From the NCBI GenBank assembly GCA_964019055.1, contig OZ025206.1, positions 6,420,117 to 6,484,116 of the forward strand: DNA of 64,000 nucleotides. Direction: 5' to 3'. The position numbers were made by a program, and so were the translations under genes. The notes under the pieces are model-generated. The model had not been told where the DNA came from and searched no databases. It saw nothing but the letters and a program-made list of their open reading frames with translations. The stretch comes from Anthopleura xanthogrammica. Its lineage: Eukaryota; Cnidaria; Anthozoa; Actiniaria; Actiniidae. This document shows, piece after piece, positions 40,024 through 54,100 of the stretch; within the stretch, counting starts at the first letter, position 1, and each line of letters begins with the position of its first letter.

Positions 40024-41085
40024 ATGAGAGGAATGCAGTTTATCGCCAACATCACTCGCGTAGTCAATCGCACCAACCAGTCCGATTGTGCACGTAAAGA
40101 AGAACCGTGTATGGACCCAACATCACTGCTAGCATGCCTTTACTTTGTCTGTATCGTAGGTGTAGTTAGTAACGTTCTCTTGCTCTATTCTGACTACAAG
40201 GAATGGAAGAAGCGTAAAACACCAGATAAAGTCCTGATTTGTAACATTACCGTCACCAACCTAATCGCCCTGTTGATAAGCCTGCCATTCCGAGCAGTTC
40301 AGTTGTCGCAAACTAGTGAAGGAGCCCTTTGTAGAAGACGCGCTGGAGGTGATTTAACGGTGCAGAAAGTTTCCATGATCATATGTACGCTAGTTTCTTT
40401 AGCAACGCTTGGTGTCTTAGGTGTCGACAGGCTGGATGCTTTGACCAAATTCCCTCACCAAAGAAAGCTTACTATCAAGAAGGCTATTGTCGCCATAATC
40501 CTGGTCTGGCTGTGTTCCCTCTTGACTCTGCCCCTCTCGATGCTTGAAATCAACGTGCCACTAATAATGTCGATCTGGATATCCCTAAGTTGTGCTTTTA
40601 TCGTCACTTCCTTGCTGTTAGCCACAAGAAGGATCCGTAAACATCGACAAAAGATCGTTCAGATGTTTGGAGCAAGAGAAGCAAGAGCTGAAATCAAGTT
40701 CACTAAGAATGTCGTTGCCTTGTGCTTTTGCTATGCTGTTTTTATGCTGCCACATCTGATCGCCTCTTTCCAAAATTGTTTTAATTCGCACTTCATGATG
40801 AGGAATCGTACATTTAAGTGTGCTAAGTCCTTGTCAACAAACGTGACATACCTAAGCTTCGCGTTGTTACCTGTCGCCTACTTTGCCATGGATCTCAGGA
40901 TGCTGTCATCAGTTCTTCCAAAACTCGCTGCTTTATCAACTCGTAATTCCAAAGTGAGCACCACAGACAACAAAGAGACCGACCAGCCGGCTACGGGAAC
41001 TACAGGAACAAACAACTCCAGCCAAATCAGGTACGATCGAGACCGTAATCTTGTGGTATCGGGTTTAGCGTGGCAAGAGAAATAG
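40024..41085 (+). CDS. Class A-like G protein-coupled receptor, highly divergent
   Basis: Single-exon receptor of 353 residues starting at ATG 40024. The N-terminus has glycosylation sites NIT, NRT and NQS. TM1 has GVVSN (Asn50). TM2 reads NITVTN, so position 2.50 is Asn79 rather than Asp. Cys103 is at the top of TM3. The DRY motif is DRL (135-137). TM4 has the conserved tryptophan (Trp162). TM5 lacks its usual proline. TM6 reads AVFMLP, without the CW switch. TM7 reads LPVAY (282-286) instead of NPxxY. The third loop is short and basic. The tail is rich in threonine, serine and asparagine (TTGTNNSS), suited to phosphorylation. It is not closely similar to the receptor at 25805, so a recent tandem duplication is unlikely. 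An intact frame argues against a pseudogene; the ligand is unknown. Confidence 0.85.
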   Translation: MRGMQFIANITRVVNRTNQSDCARKEEPCMDPTSLLACLYFVCIVGVVSNVLLLYSDYKEWKKRKTPDKVLICNITVTNLIALLISLPFRAVQLSQTSEGALCRRRAGGDLTVQKVSMIICTLVSLATLGVLGVDRLDALTKFPHQRKLTIKKAIVAIILVWLCSLLTLPLSMLEINVPLIMSIWISLSCAFIVTSLLLATRRIRKHRQKIVQMFGAREARAEIKFTKNVVALCFCYAVFMLPHLIASFQNCFNSHFMMRNRTFKCAKSLSTNVTYLSFALLPVAYFAMDLRMLSSVLPKLAALSTRNSKVSTTDNKETDQPATGTTGTNNSSQIRYDRDRNLVVSGLAWQEK

Positions 41086-44000
41086 TGATTTGCATGAGAA
41101 AAGGGTACGTGTTCTGGTACCAAGACAGAGGAGAAGAAACGTAGATCAAGTAAGGAAATTCAGAGTTTCCGAGTAAGCCGGGGGAGGTTCAGTTATATTT
41201 TGTTAATTCATTTATTTTGTTTTTGATTTTGATTTCACTCTTTTGTTGTAAAAATTACCCAAACGTTGTGTTGGGATATTCACAAGACGTAACTGTTAGG
41301 CCCGGCTGAAACGAACTTCTTATGACCCAAACCCAATATCGTGAATTAAGTTCATGAGAAGTGCGACGTCTGAATCAATGAACTACTTCGACGATATGGC
41401 GGCCATCTTGTTAGGGGGCAAATAATTTATACAAATCTTTGTTACACTAATGGCGTCGATTAACATTATATTTCACAACAAGACAACTTGACAAGAGATG
41501 AGTTAAGAAGATGCGGGACATGAAAGAAAGACAAATAAACGAAACTCTCTATTTTATCCGACATCTCTGTTTAGTTTTGCCCCCTGGACGCTCCATATGC
41601 CTTGTGATTCAAGACGTAAAAGGAATGACTGATACTACGTAGAAAAATGAAGTGCTTGTCACTTAACCACCATGATAGGGCCAGAGAAAGCCAGGATTTG
41701 TTTTTTTCTTCATCAGAATTTACGTATACGCGGTCCTTTTTATTAATTCAAATTCAAGATGGCCGCCGCGTCGTCGAAGTTGTCCATTGAGTTAGACAAA
41801 TTGTATTAAGATCGACTGGAGCCGGCGGGAATTACGACTTTGGATCGACTCGGATTCGAACTTTCTCGTTAACCGATTCCAAAGCAAAAGTTAATTAGCT
41901 TAATGTATTTTATTCCTAAATGCTTAGTTTCAAAATATTTACAGTCAAAACGGCTCAAGCGTACCCCCCTAGACTCCATTAATGATTTCATTATTCGAAT
42001 ATTGTGATAGTTATTCATCTTGGCGTTTTCACTTGGTTTCAGCAGGTTTTCATTTCGCTCGGATAATATTTTGTATCGCTTTTCTCGGAGACTTTCCTGC
42101 ATACAATAATATTTCCCTTCCCTATGCTTTAGACATTGTTGGGACTGTCCCGGGTATTAGTACTTCTTGTTCTGTTTATCATCAGTGTTTAAGAAAACTA
42201 CGTAAGTGGCGATGTTTTATTTTGAAAAACTCTTTCTCCTCACCTGCTACGTGGATAACTTTTCTCATTGTTTATAAATTTTAGCGTCCGGTGGATATGG
42301 CTTCATGATTTGAAAGCCCTTATAAAATAAATAAGAATGGTGTTTACTATTCTTTGATATCTATTTTCGTTGCCGAGATATTCAATATAGAAATTACGAA
42401 GTGATGACGTCATTTAAAGAACTAGTCAAAAGTCAAATCATCAAATAGAGAATATCTCTGCAATAATTAGCCCAAAGTGGCTGAAAATTATGTTGGTTAT
42501 AGATCAGGGTAAGATAGTAAGTTTAGTATCTATCTCATAATAGTTCCTATTATCTGACTTGAAATAAACCAGCTGAGTTGATCGCCTTCCCCGAAAGGAA
42601 TTATGGGTCACTATTTTTCGAGCATTTTCCGAGCATTTTCCGAGTATACAAAGTAGACTTTTCTTTTTAATTGAAATGAAATTCCACCATGAGTTCGACT
42701 AGCGTTTACGATTAATTTAAAGAAGAAAGAACTCGTATTTCATAAATTTTCTTGGCAGAATAATGGGAAATGCTAATCAAAATACGATGTCGAATCCTCA
42801 ATTCTGATTGGTTGACCTTGAGTTTGTTCTGAAGGTCATCAAAAAATTAAGCCAAAAATTGAAATATCCGTTATTGCTTTTGTAAAAATGACCTGGGTCC
42901 TTTATAGGGCATTTCCATGGTAACACCAGAGTTGTGACGTCATTACCGAGGGGAAGGTGTACGGCTGGGGAAACATTTCATAGCATCCCTTACCTCTCAT
43001 CTTTTTATGATTTTTAAAATTTTATTTTATCCTTAATTTGATGTGAGCTAAAAGCTAAATAAATAGTTAAATTAACTTCAAAAATATGACACAATACAGG
43101 CTAAGGGTTTAAGGGAGCGCCTAACAGCATAGTTTTGGGATAGTTTTCCATGCTATTGTATAGTAAGATTGCCTCTTTAACCTCCCCTAACAAGAACATA
43201 TATTCATTTTAGGTTAATAAGCTATGTATTTGATATAGGCATCTTTTTATTATAATTCATTGAAATCATATACAGCTTATTTACTTTAAATAATGGCTAT
43301 TATAATACGTAATGGTTTTGCTCTATTCCCTATCGCTTAATTGAAGGAATGTTAACCCGAAACAAAAAGTGAAACAAACGATCGATTCGAAGTCTAAAAG
43401 TCGAACGAAAACCGAGAAAAATCCGAACTTAACGAAATATGTCTCAGGGCCAATGATTTTTAGCAATAAATACTAATTTTGGAAAATACGAATTGCCATT
43501 AGAAAAAAAAAACAAGCAAAAATTGAGTGTTTTTGGAAAGTTTGATGGCTATCAACAGTATTCCAATAAAGTTATTTGGCATCAAAATTCCAGAAGTTTT
43601 TGTTTGTGTTCGAATTCAGTCTGTGACAGCTGACTAACCTCGTCCTGGTGATTTTTTAAAAAACATTTTGAATTTTGACTCTGAATATAATATTTTTGCC
43701 TAAAACTTTCAAACTTTGTAAATATAATTCTAATCTGAAAATTCAATGTACTGTTTACTTAAAATATGAATCTAAAATATTAGATAATGAAATGGCGGCC
43801 ATATTTCGTTAGGCCGGTCTGACAGACTAGCTACTTTACGGGTTGAAGCGCGAACCTAACTCTATCTCTGCGCACATAAGCTGTTCTGGTTAAGATGTAT
43901 ACGTACTTTATTCATGTCATTCAAATCTACATTATCATTGTATTTATTATTGTAATTCTTGTCATTAAAATCATAATTCACCAACACGTGTGGTTTCATA

Positions 44001-44467
44001 ATATGGTACAATTAATAAAGAATCAGGTTTGGCCAGCAAACTTGATCATCTTCAGATTAACTCGCCTTTTCACATACAGTACTGAGCCGCATTTTCAAGC
44101 ATTTTGAAGGCATGGATAGATGCATAATGTTCGTTGCAGGAACAGAAAACGTCCGTTATATGAACTGCAAAGAGGGCGTCTATATGATTTCTCATAAGGG
44201 GGTCATTCTTCACTAACCACGACAGTTTATACCTCAACCTTAATAAGTAGTACAATAAAAAGGGGCCATAGGCAACAACAACTCGAACAAAACAAACGAA
44301 CAAACCACGTCTGCAATTGTGTCACAAAAATGTCCAATGTAATAATTCATTAATTCTATGTTTGACCATAACCGCCATCTTGGTTGAAGACTTGTTCGGT
44401 TATTTGTGACATGTCATGTCAATCAAAATGGCGGAATTACTATTTTTGATTCTATACTTCCTGGCAA
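41086..44467. other. Intergenic region between GPCR 2 and supervillin
   Basis: No credible coding sequence on either strand. Short ATGGCGGCCATCTTG-like words recur (near 41395, 41758, 43792 and 44367), probably relics of repeats. Otherwise plain AT-rich DNA. Confidence 0.5.
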
Positions 44468-44725
44468 GTGATGCAATCAATCAAAATGCGCGAAAATCTA
44501 TTTAAACCAATCACGAAGCTTGCACTCAAATGGCTTCAGAACCAATTAAAGAAGCGCTAAGATCTATGTAAACCAATCAAACTGCTTGCACTCAGCTGGC
44601 TCTTTTTTTGATCCAATCAAAAAGCGCGATGATCTTTCTTAGCCAATTATAAAGCTTGCACTCAACTGGCTTCTCTTCTCAACCAATTGGAAAGCGCGAA
44701 GACCTGTCTAAGCCAATCATGCTTC
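44468..44725. repeat. Degenerate tandem repeat, about 65-70 bp unit
   Basis: About four units, each with ACCAATCA, a GCTTGCACTCAACTGGCT block, then CAATTAAAAAGCGCGAAGAT-like sequence, diverged by roughly a fifth by eye. It lies just past the supervillin stop. CCAAT words recur once or twice per unit. Confidence 0.75.
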
Positions 44726-44920
44726 CATATATAGTTGGTTCTAAATAACTATATCCTACCTGTCTGTAATCTGCTTTGTTAATAAATAGTTCATAACCCT
44801 GTACAGATATGTACAGCACACGATGTTCCAGACCATTGAGTCTTTCATCTCATATATGTAAATATTGATAAAATATTCTCTATTATGCGATCTGCCTTGA
44901 TCACAATCATCTGGTGTGGT

Positions 44921-45286
44921 CTAGAAAAGACCTACTAATTTCTTTAGGTTGTGCTGTTTCCAGCCGGGTAATTTATCGAAGTCTTCGATGTTCATCTTGA
45001 AAACGTTCTAAAGGAAAGAGATAAGGTGGAATAAAACGAATGTTAGGGAATAAATTGACCGCTAAAAAGGGATGTCGCCTTTCGGCGTAGCACAAAAACC
45101 TGGTTGTGATATGATGATGATAGGAATCATCATAATCATCATAACCATCTTCATGACAACCATCATCATCAACACCAACATCAACGCTATTATCATAATC
45201 ATCAACCACCACTTTTATCATCATCACCATCATAATCATCATCATCATCACCACCATTAGCATCATCATGATCATCAACCACCACT

Positions 45287-45323
<37 letters not shown>

Positions 45324-48146
45324 CCATCACCATCACCATCACCATCATTATCATTATCATTATCATTATCATTATCATTATCATTATCATTATCATTATC
45401 ATTATCATTATCATTATCATAATCATTATCATTATCATTATCATTATCATTATCATGATCATCATTCTCATCATCATCATCATCACCACCATTAGCATCA
45501 TCATGATCATCATGGATTCACTACAAATGAATTCTAACTCGATCTGGCCTCTAATGCTTTAGTTTTGATCCTCTGGATCGCGAGACTAAGGTATCAGTAT
45601 CTGATTGACGTAAGATAATTTACAACTACAATAACAAGAAAAAACTAAGTCCGAATGGCTTACCGAGAAGTCTTCTTTACTAAGGTATGTCTCTAGTTTG
45701 GACGGGTCTACGCCTTGTGGCGGTGGGTTCTTTCGTAATTCCTCTATGCTGTACGTTTCCCTTTATGGACAACAATAGAAAAGAGGTTAGTAGAAAATCT
45801 CTTATCTAGGAATATCATGGTGCTTGGAAATGAGAATTTAAGAGGTACGAAAAATGAACATACTTTAACTTCAACCTTTAAGTATGAAAAGCAAAGAAAG
45901 ACGGAATGAAAGGACGGGAGGGAAGAAGGGAGGGAAAAAAATAGATAATATAAGCAAAGAGAATAGGAGAGGAATGAAGAGGGGAAATCCAATCCCGATC
46001 ATGGCACTACACGCCTGCAAGTCATGAAATTTTACTTACTTAACGAACTGATTGAGTTGATCTGTGACCAAATGTCTAGCACCGAGCTGCTTACCAGCCT
46101 GAAACAAAGATAAAATGTGCATCATTTCCCAAAGAATCTATTGTTCAAATCACAGCAATATTTTAAATAGGCAAACATTATGAGCATGATCAAACAGAGT
46201 CCATCAAGTGTCTTACCTCTTTCTGACTTGAAGTAATGTATGCCTTCTCGTACCAGTAAGGGAAAGCCACCTTGAAGGCCATGGGTTCTACACCAGCATA
46301 TACCACATATACTCGATGCGATAATACGCGTTTACCAACCTCTGAAAATACAAAACCGTGTGGATTTAGCCGTTTGTTGTTTGTTGTTATGTCGTGGCGA
46401 AGGAAGAGGAGGTCATAGTGAGACAATACCTATTCTGTCGTTTCTCAAGGGGACAACAAAAGTGAAGAAATCGCCCTTGGAAATTTATTTTTGGAAAATA
46501 ATAGCTTCCAGGTTATTGTGTATTCTCTCGAAAAATGTAAAAACCTAAAAATCGACCTTTTGGAACAATTTTGGGGTACTCTGATACCTCAACGGCCTAA
46601 TCAATGTTGATGTCATACCTTCAGCATACTTGAGTGCTGTTTCCATGGCTAGTCTTCTATCACTATCCCACCGTTGTTTTCCTGTACCCGTCAGACAATC
46701 AACATCATTTTCGGGTATCCAACCTTCCCATATGTATAACTCAAAATGGAAATCCATGAGGAATAGTGCTGAAACAAAATAAATGAATAAACGAATAAAC
46801 GAATAAAGGATAAACGAATAAATGAATAAAGGAGTAAATGAGTAAAGGAATAAACGAATAAAGGAGTAAATGAGTAAAGGAATAAATGAATAAATGTTTT
46901 AAGCACACATTCAATAGCCAATGTGCATGCACGAGCTCGAATATGTAGCACAAAGCATGATGGGAAACTGAGTTCTTACACTATTTCGGCTCTTAAAATT
47001 TATCTGACAATTTTTCCTTCAACTTCAATTTACTATGGAAATGTAAGTATTGCAACAGAAAAAATAACTTAGTAACTTTTTTCTGATATTTCCTTTGCTT
47101 TCCCTGTTCCATTTTTGCAGGACTCCGTTTCCCAGAATGCTTTGTGAGCTTTGATGAACATTACCTATTCTCAACTCGCATGTTGGATTTGGCAGAGGTA
47201 AGAAAATCGAAGAAACCAAAGTTAATTTAAAGTTAACCAATGATAATGAAGATTGAAGTCTTCCAACTTAAAGCCAATTAGGAGCAAGAGCATTGCTAAT
47301 TCGAGATCTATATGATCTGATTTTGCCCTCTCCTGATTGGCTAAATTGTTCATTCAACATCGTGATTGGTTGAGGTCAATGGAATACTAAGTCTGCTCTC
47401 TCCTGATTGGCTACAGTTTTCACTATATATTACCGTAATCTTACCAGGTTGTGTGGCCCCATACATGTCTTCCTGTAGAAACGGGAATTGGCAAACCTTT
47501 CCCTCGGCCCTAGAGGGGCATAACACCTCACTGAAGAGGAATTTTCCTGTAGCGCTACTGAGCTCGAAAAGTCTGGGAGTAAAATGATGAGGTGATGGGT
47601 CTAAAGATGAAAGAATATGCAAACAGTCTGTTAGATATCCCGTTAGGACTTCACGATGTAAAGGACGAACCTTCGAGCGCTTTATACATGAGCCCCTGGG
47701 AACTTCCCCGCGGTTTCGAAGTAAAATATTACTCCTGTCTTAGCTGATCTCCACTGGCTACCAGTGAGATTTAGAATACGCTTTAAGATACTTATTTTCG
47801 CTTTTAAGGCTATCCACGGTCTTGCTCCTAGTTATTTATCTGATCTAATTTCTATCAAAAATCAGTCTAGTTATAATCTTAGGTCTAATAATGAGCTTCT
47901 ATTAGCACCTCTACCGACTTAGCTTCGACCTACTCTTGGTGGTAGGACTTTTTCATATGCTGCGCCAGTAGAATGGAACTCTTTACCATCTAGTATTAGG
48001 CATATTACATCATTAGCTACTTTTAAAGAACACTTGAAGACATATTTTTATAGGAAAGCCTTTTTATAGCGTTTGTGACTATGATTTATTATTTTTGTAT
48101 TCAGCGCAGATGAACATTTCATGCTAATTTGCGCTTTATAAGTGTA

Positions 48147-48184
<38 letters not shown>

Positions 48185-51100
48185 AATAAATTACTTTTAA
48201 TACCTTGTACACTGGCTTACATGATTAAAGCACTCGATGCCAGATCGAATTGGAATTTAGAAGACTACATCAAAACTACATCCAGTATTTTCCTTCATTT
48301 TACTCTTGGTTTTTACTTGCGACGCAAGCACAAACGCACCCAGAAGTGTCCTTATTTAATGTGAATCAAGTTCACTGCAAGTACAAGGATCAACATTTGT
48401 CCTTGTGCTTACGTCTATGTATTTCCGCTTTCATCGCTAGTGAAAACCAAGTATAGGTGACTAGGTCTTTTTTTGGCCACATACCGTTGACTAAACTAGC
48501 GTAGTATTTCTTTCCTCCCAGAGCTTTAAAGAACTCATCTGGTTCATGTGCTTCCTCTACTTCCTTGATACTGATGGCTGACACATTCTCAACGTTGCAC
48601 TCAACTGGTTTTCTGGAATAAGGAACGAACTTAACGTTAATGTCAAATTAAGTGCTACCCTCGTAAAACAAGAACGATGTATTTTTATGTTTGCATTAAC
48701 GATATTGAAAACAATGTAGGAAAGTTAAGAAAGAAAGAAAATTGGATGAAGGGAAAGTAGAACCAATAAAAAGGAAAGGAGCACGGGAAGAATATAAAGG
48801 GAGAGGAGAAAAAGGAAGGAACAGAAAAGAGGGAACTAGAAAATTATGAAAGGTATGAAAAAAGATAGTATTGGGAAGGGAAGGGAATAAAAAAACCACA
48901 CACACACAAACAAAAAACAAAAACATCAAAAAAGAGAGGGAAAGAAATAGTAAAGAAATAAGGGCAAAAGGATGGAAAGGGATGTTATAAGAAGTAGACA
49001 TACTTTTCCTGGATACATTTAGCAGCAGCTAACACATTCTTCCTCATTCCCTCTAAGGCTTTGGACCCATACCACACATACATTTGACCTTCACGGCATA
49101 CCAGGAGTACAAAACAACCACGTGACCGTAGAGATGAACACCTGTCAATAACATATTTTACGTGCTAAGTAAATTTATACAAAAGGTCTAGTGAATGCGT
49201 ATTAATGGTGTGCATGTGACGTCATGGCCAAAATAATGGGTTGACGTCATCCAGGAATCAAGGGTGGCGTAGTGGTAGTGCACTCGCCTTTTACCTCTGG
49301 GGTATCGGGTTTGATTCCTGGACTCGGCATACCACAGGTAGCCCGCGTCACATTAATTTATACGACACAGGTAGTCCGCTTAAGAAACAAACGAGAAACC
49401 CAAAGCAAGAAGAGACTAATGTGCATACGACCCATATTAGTATATGAGAATATTTATGATACTTACGCTGGTTTCACTTGTACCAGGCATCCCTCATGAG
49501 GCTCCTCGTTACGAAGACAGTAAAGACGAATGGTTGAAGTATCTAGCAAGACAAAAAAAAAATGTTGAAAATGGAACATGCGTTGTCCAATCAGAGCGCA
49601 GGGATTATCATATAGTTTACAGAATAGTATCCATTGACCCCTTGCACTAAATCCCTACCTGGGGGGGTCAAAACATTAAAATATTACTATCACGAAAGAT
49701 TTCAATCCTCAAGATGTGGGAATTCTTGTTTTGACCCCCAGGTTGGGAACTAGTTCAAGGAGTCTAATGAACAAAAACAATAAATACGAGTTAACTTACC
49801 AGTGAGACGTTCCATTGTATCTGATATATGACTCTTCCTAAGAGTAAGGATGAATATTTCAACTTGTTAGACAACAACGTATATACTACTTTGCATTTAT
49901 AGGGCAAAAGTAAGATTCTTTCAGGAGGCTGAATTGATAAGATGAAAAGGAGTTCCCCCGTCCACACACACATACACACTCCATGCAAAGTATGGGAGGG
50001 GAAGGCAAAGTGAAACTTATGGTTTTGCCCACAAATAAAAGATATCAGAGCTCCACTCCATTGCCTTTTAAAATATGTATTTTCTTTAACTTTGGCAAAA
50101 TAAAAAATTGCATAAAGTCTTGAAGGTTTTCTTTCAGGATGAAGGTTTCCGGCCCACCCTTTCTTTGATTTCCTGGATCCGCCCCTGATTGCAATGGAGT
50201 GTAGCCCTGTTTTCTGCTATTACTATGACTTACTTGAGCAAGAGCTCAGAGTATAAATGTTAAACAGGATTTTTCGTGCGTATAAAGTACAAAAGGCAAG
50301 TTTTCGATACGTACGTATGGAAAAAAGTACGTAATATGATGAAATAACAAATGAAATTACAAATGAGCATTAAAACGTACGATATATGATATCACGTAAC
50401 GAAATGACGTGTATGATGACATCACATAATGTTGAAAGTATGACGTCATTTATACCATTTTTATATTCTTTCCAAATTTTAAATTGCAAGATTTTATCGC
50501 CGCTATTTTGATTTTATAGAACATTAATTCATGCAGATAAATTCTGATAATTTTTTTAAATCGTTTTTACATATAGTTACCGATTTTTATCGTCGGTAAG
50601 CGAGTTTATTTTTAGTATTTAGTGTTTTTTAATCGAACAAGACATCAGGGGCAATATAGCAAATGTTACCCCACCCCTCTCCCCAGATTACTGGATAATG
50701 ACACTCATAAAGGACTTACTTCTCCATGTCGAACCAGCACTTTGCAACACTGTTATGAAGATACAATCATATCACATTATATTACGTTTAACACCTTGGC
50801 ACTTTTATAGGAATTGGTGCCTTAAAGTTTCCATATTACTTGACCGGTTTTGAGGTCACAGAGTAGATCTTGCGTGACCTTGTAAAACGTGCAGTTGCGT
50901 GACAACACAGTTCGTGCATTTTGATTGGATGATTCCGGGTCTGACACCTTGTGATTGGTTCAATATTGTTGCCAATCTGCACCGTAACCGCCCTGTCTTT
51001 TCATAAGCCATATGGAATTTAATACATTACTTTATTATGTCAGTTGTTTGTAACAACAATTGCGATATGTCGAACTGTGGGTGTTGTTCATTTTATCTGT

Positions 51101-54100
51101 TTTATCAATCAGCATTCATTTAAAGAAAAAGAAGCGAACCGTTCCTGCTAGGAACTGTGGGCCGTTTTTGGGGTACAAAAGTTGGGTTTTCCGTTCCTGG
51201 TTTGTTTAACGCGATTCAAATGTCAAAATTATGTTATTTTTTTGGTTAGTTGTAAATAAATGCTATGTTATGTTTTAGTTAGTTATAAATAAAGGTCTCA
51301 AAAACTAACTGGACCCGGTTGTACGAAGAGTGAATAGGTGATAAATCCTTATCCAGTGGATAAGTCGATGCTGTTATCCAATAAATTTTACTGGATAAGA
51401 TTTAACCATCGGATAGCGCTATCCACCCTTCGTACAACCGGGCCCTGATAGTAGGTATTGTTAATGATGCATAGTTATTGATGGTAGTAGTATATGAGGT
51501 ATGTTAGAGTACATGATATAGTTATTTATGGTAGTAGTATATGGGGTATGGTAGAGTACATGATATAGTTATTGATGGTAGTAGTATATGGGGTATGATA
51601 GAGTACATGATATAGTTATTGATGGTAGTAGTATATGGGGTATGGTAGAGTACATGATATAGTTATTGATGGTAGTAGTATATGGGGTATGGTAGAGTAC
51701 ATGATATAGTTATTGATGGTAGTAGTATATGGGGTATGGTAGAGTGCATGATATAGTTATTGATGGTAGTAGTATATGAGGTATGGTAGAGTACATAATA
51801 TAGTTATTGATGGTAGTAGTATATGAGGTATGGTAGAGTACATGATATAGTTATTGATGGTAGTAGTATATGGGGTATGGTAGAGTACATGATATAGTTA
51901 TTGATGGTAGTAGTATATGAGGTATGGTAGAGTACATGATATAGTTATTGATGGTAGTAGTATATGGGGTATGGTAGAGTACATGATATAGTTATTGATG
52001 GTAGTAGTATATGAGGTATGGTAGAGTACATGATATAGTTATTGATGGTAGTAGTATATGAGGTATGGTAGAGTATATGATATAGTTATTGATGGTAGTA
52101 GTATATGAGGTATGGTAGAGTACATGATATAGTTATTGATGGTAGTAGTATATGGGGTATGGTAGAGTACATGATAGATATATAGATATTGACAGTGATA
52201 GTAGATGCAGTATGGTACAGTTGGTGACAGTTATTGGTGCAATAATAGTATTGGACGCGTGGTTCAGTATATAAGTTGAAAGAAGCAAAGTGTCAAAGAA
52301 AATACTTGAACGTAGCTACAACAGTCAAACGTTTACACAATAGACCTTTTTAATTTGGGCATAATTAATGCTTTCCCATTCCAGACCACATTTCATGGTT
52401 GTGCATGAGAAGACACATGATTATGGATACAACTCAAGCAAAAAATCGTATTCTCAAGAGAATGACACGTGGTCTGAAATGGGAAACCATTACGCCAAAG
52501 GTAAAGAGGTATTTTATGCAACCAAGATAATTCCAGATGTCTGGGTGCGATATTATGAGAATGGATGGACTGAAGTTTTGGTCTTGTTATGAGTATGGTA
52601 AACTGGAGTAAATAATTTCAAAGGCGTGAAGATCGTGCGTGAAGAGAGAAATAGAAAGAAGAACAGCGTAAAGCTACTTACTTTCCCCAGTGTATTATCA
52701 TGGATCCTTTGAACAGGTTCAAAAACGTTGGTGGTTCCTTGCCTTGCACCACTCTTATCTAACCCCGAAACAACATTCAAATGTAAATAAAAAAATGGTT
52801 TTCATAGAAATAAGTTACCCTTCATGAAGTATAACATCTATGCTAGCCCGAGTAAACGCCAATAAGGTTTCCTTGAAAACCGTCCCATGTCGGGATACAG
52901 AAACGACTAACTCCTATGAATTGTCGCCACACAACTCGCACAGCAACACCATCAACTCCACCCCCCTCAAAACGTCAGGCACTCTAACTGCTCTATTGAA
53001 GTATTCAAAGAATGACACACAACATACCTGAGGTCCTCTCTCCTGATCTAGTTCAACAGCCATGACAGCCGCAGCACCCTTCTCGTTCACTGTACAATCA
53101 TTCCCCTGCCAGAAGAAGTACGCAGTGCGTACTCGACCAGCTATTGTAGACCTACACCGTGACTTACGATCCGTTGCTATACGATCGTTCAGTATGTAAT
53201 ACGCCCAACGGATGACATAGCCTTCACCTGGTATTGAAAATAAGAATACTGTTATTCACCAAAGGAAGGGTAAACAGCACAAGAAACACCGTTATCTGAG
53301 CAGCTTCTTTGAAGATAGCAAGCAAACAAATGAATGAAAAAAGAAACAACCAACCAAACAACTGAATGAGCGGCCGAACGTAAACGCACCACGCACGATA
53401 CAACAAACGAACACATACACGCGCGCACGCACGAACGAACGATAGAAAATCTTGAAAGCGAAAAGATATAGATGATTCAATTAACGTTTTCGCTGAAAAA
53501 ACTCTAAAGCCTATCATATCTCTTTTGTTTATCAAGAAACTTCACACTGGGCTATCTAAGAATTAAGGAATATATGTTCAAGTCGTAAAATTTGTAAGTA
53601 TACAGCGAGTTTCCTATTGTAATAATGCCACTGCATTTTTCAGCGACGACGGTGTATCCTTACCGGAGTGAAAATGTCCAACGTTAGCTTCAGGTAACTC
53701 GTAATGTCTATATTCATTGATATGCCATACAGTGATCCCAACAGTCGTACACAGGTTACCCTCCTTGTAATAGTCTCCAGTCCACCGTGTTGGAATACCA
53801 TGCCCTCGACCAACGTTTACGCTTTCAAACGTTTCTCCTTTGACTGGTTCGGGCGAGGCAACCATGATTTTTGGATCACAAGGTTTTAGTTCTATCGGGG
53901 TGTACTTCTGTGGGAAACAAAGTTATCAAGAAGTCATTTTTATGTTTCCCGCGTCCGTTCAGAAAAACAGAACGCAGGAGATGAAGAAAGCACGAAAGAG
54001 GCGCGCGCAGATGACATGAGCCCAAACTCTGTTCTCAGAGAGAATACAGTTTTGTACCAATGAGAGCGCGCATGCATATTGAGGTAACTATAAAATATTT

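Noticed and set aside
45744..45992. 82-residue minus-strand frame beside a supervillin exon
   Set aside because: Intron sequence of low complexity; the true exon 45664-45760 uses a different frame.
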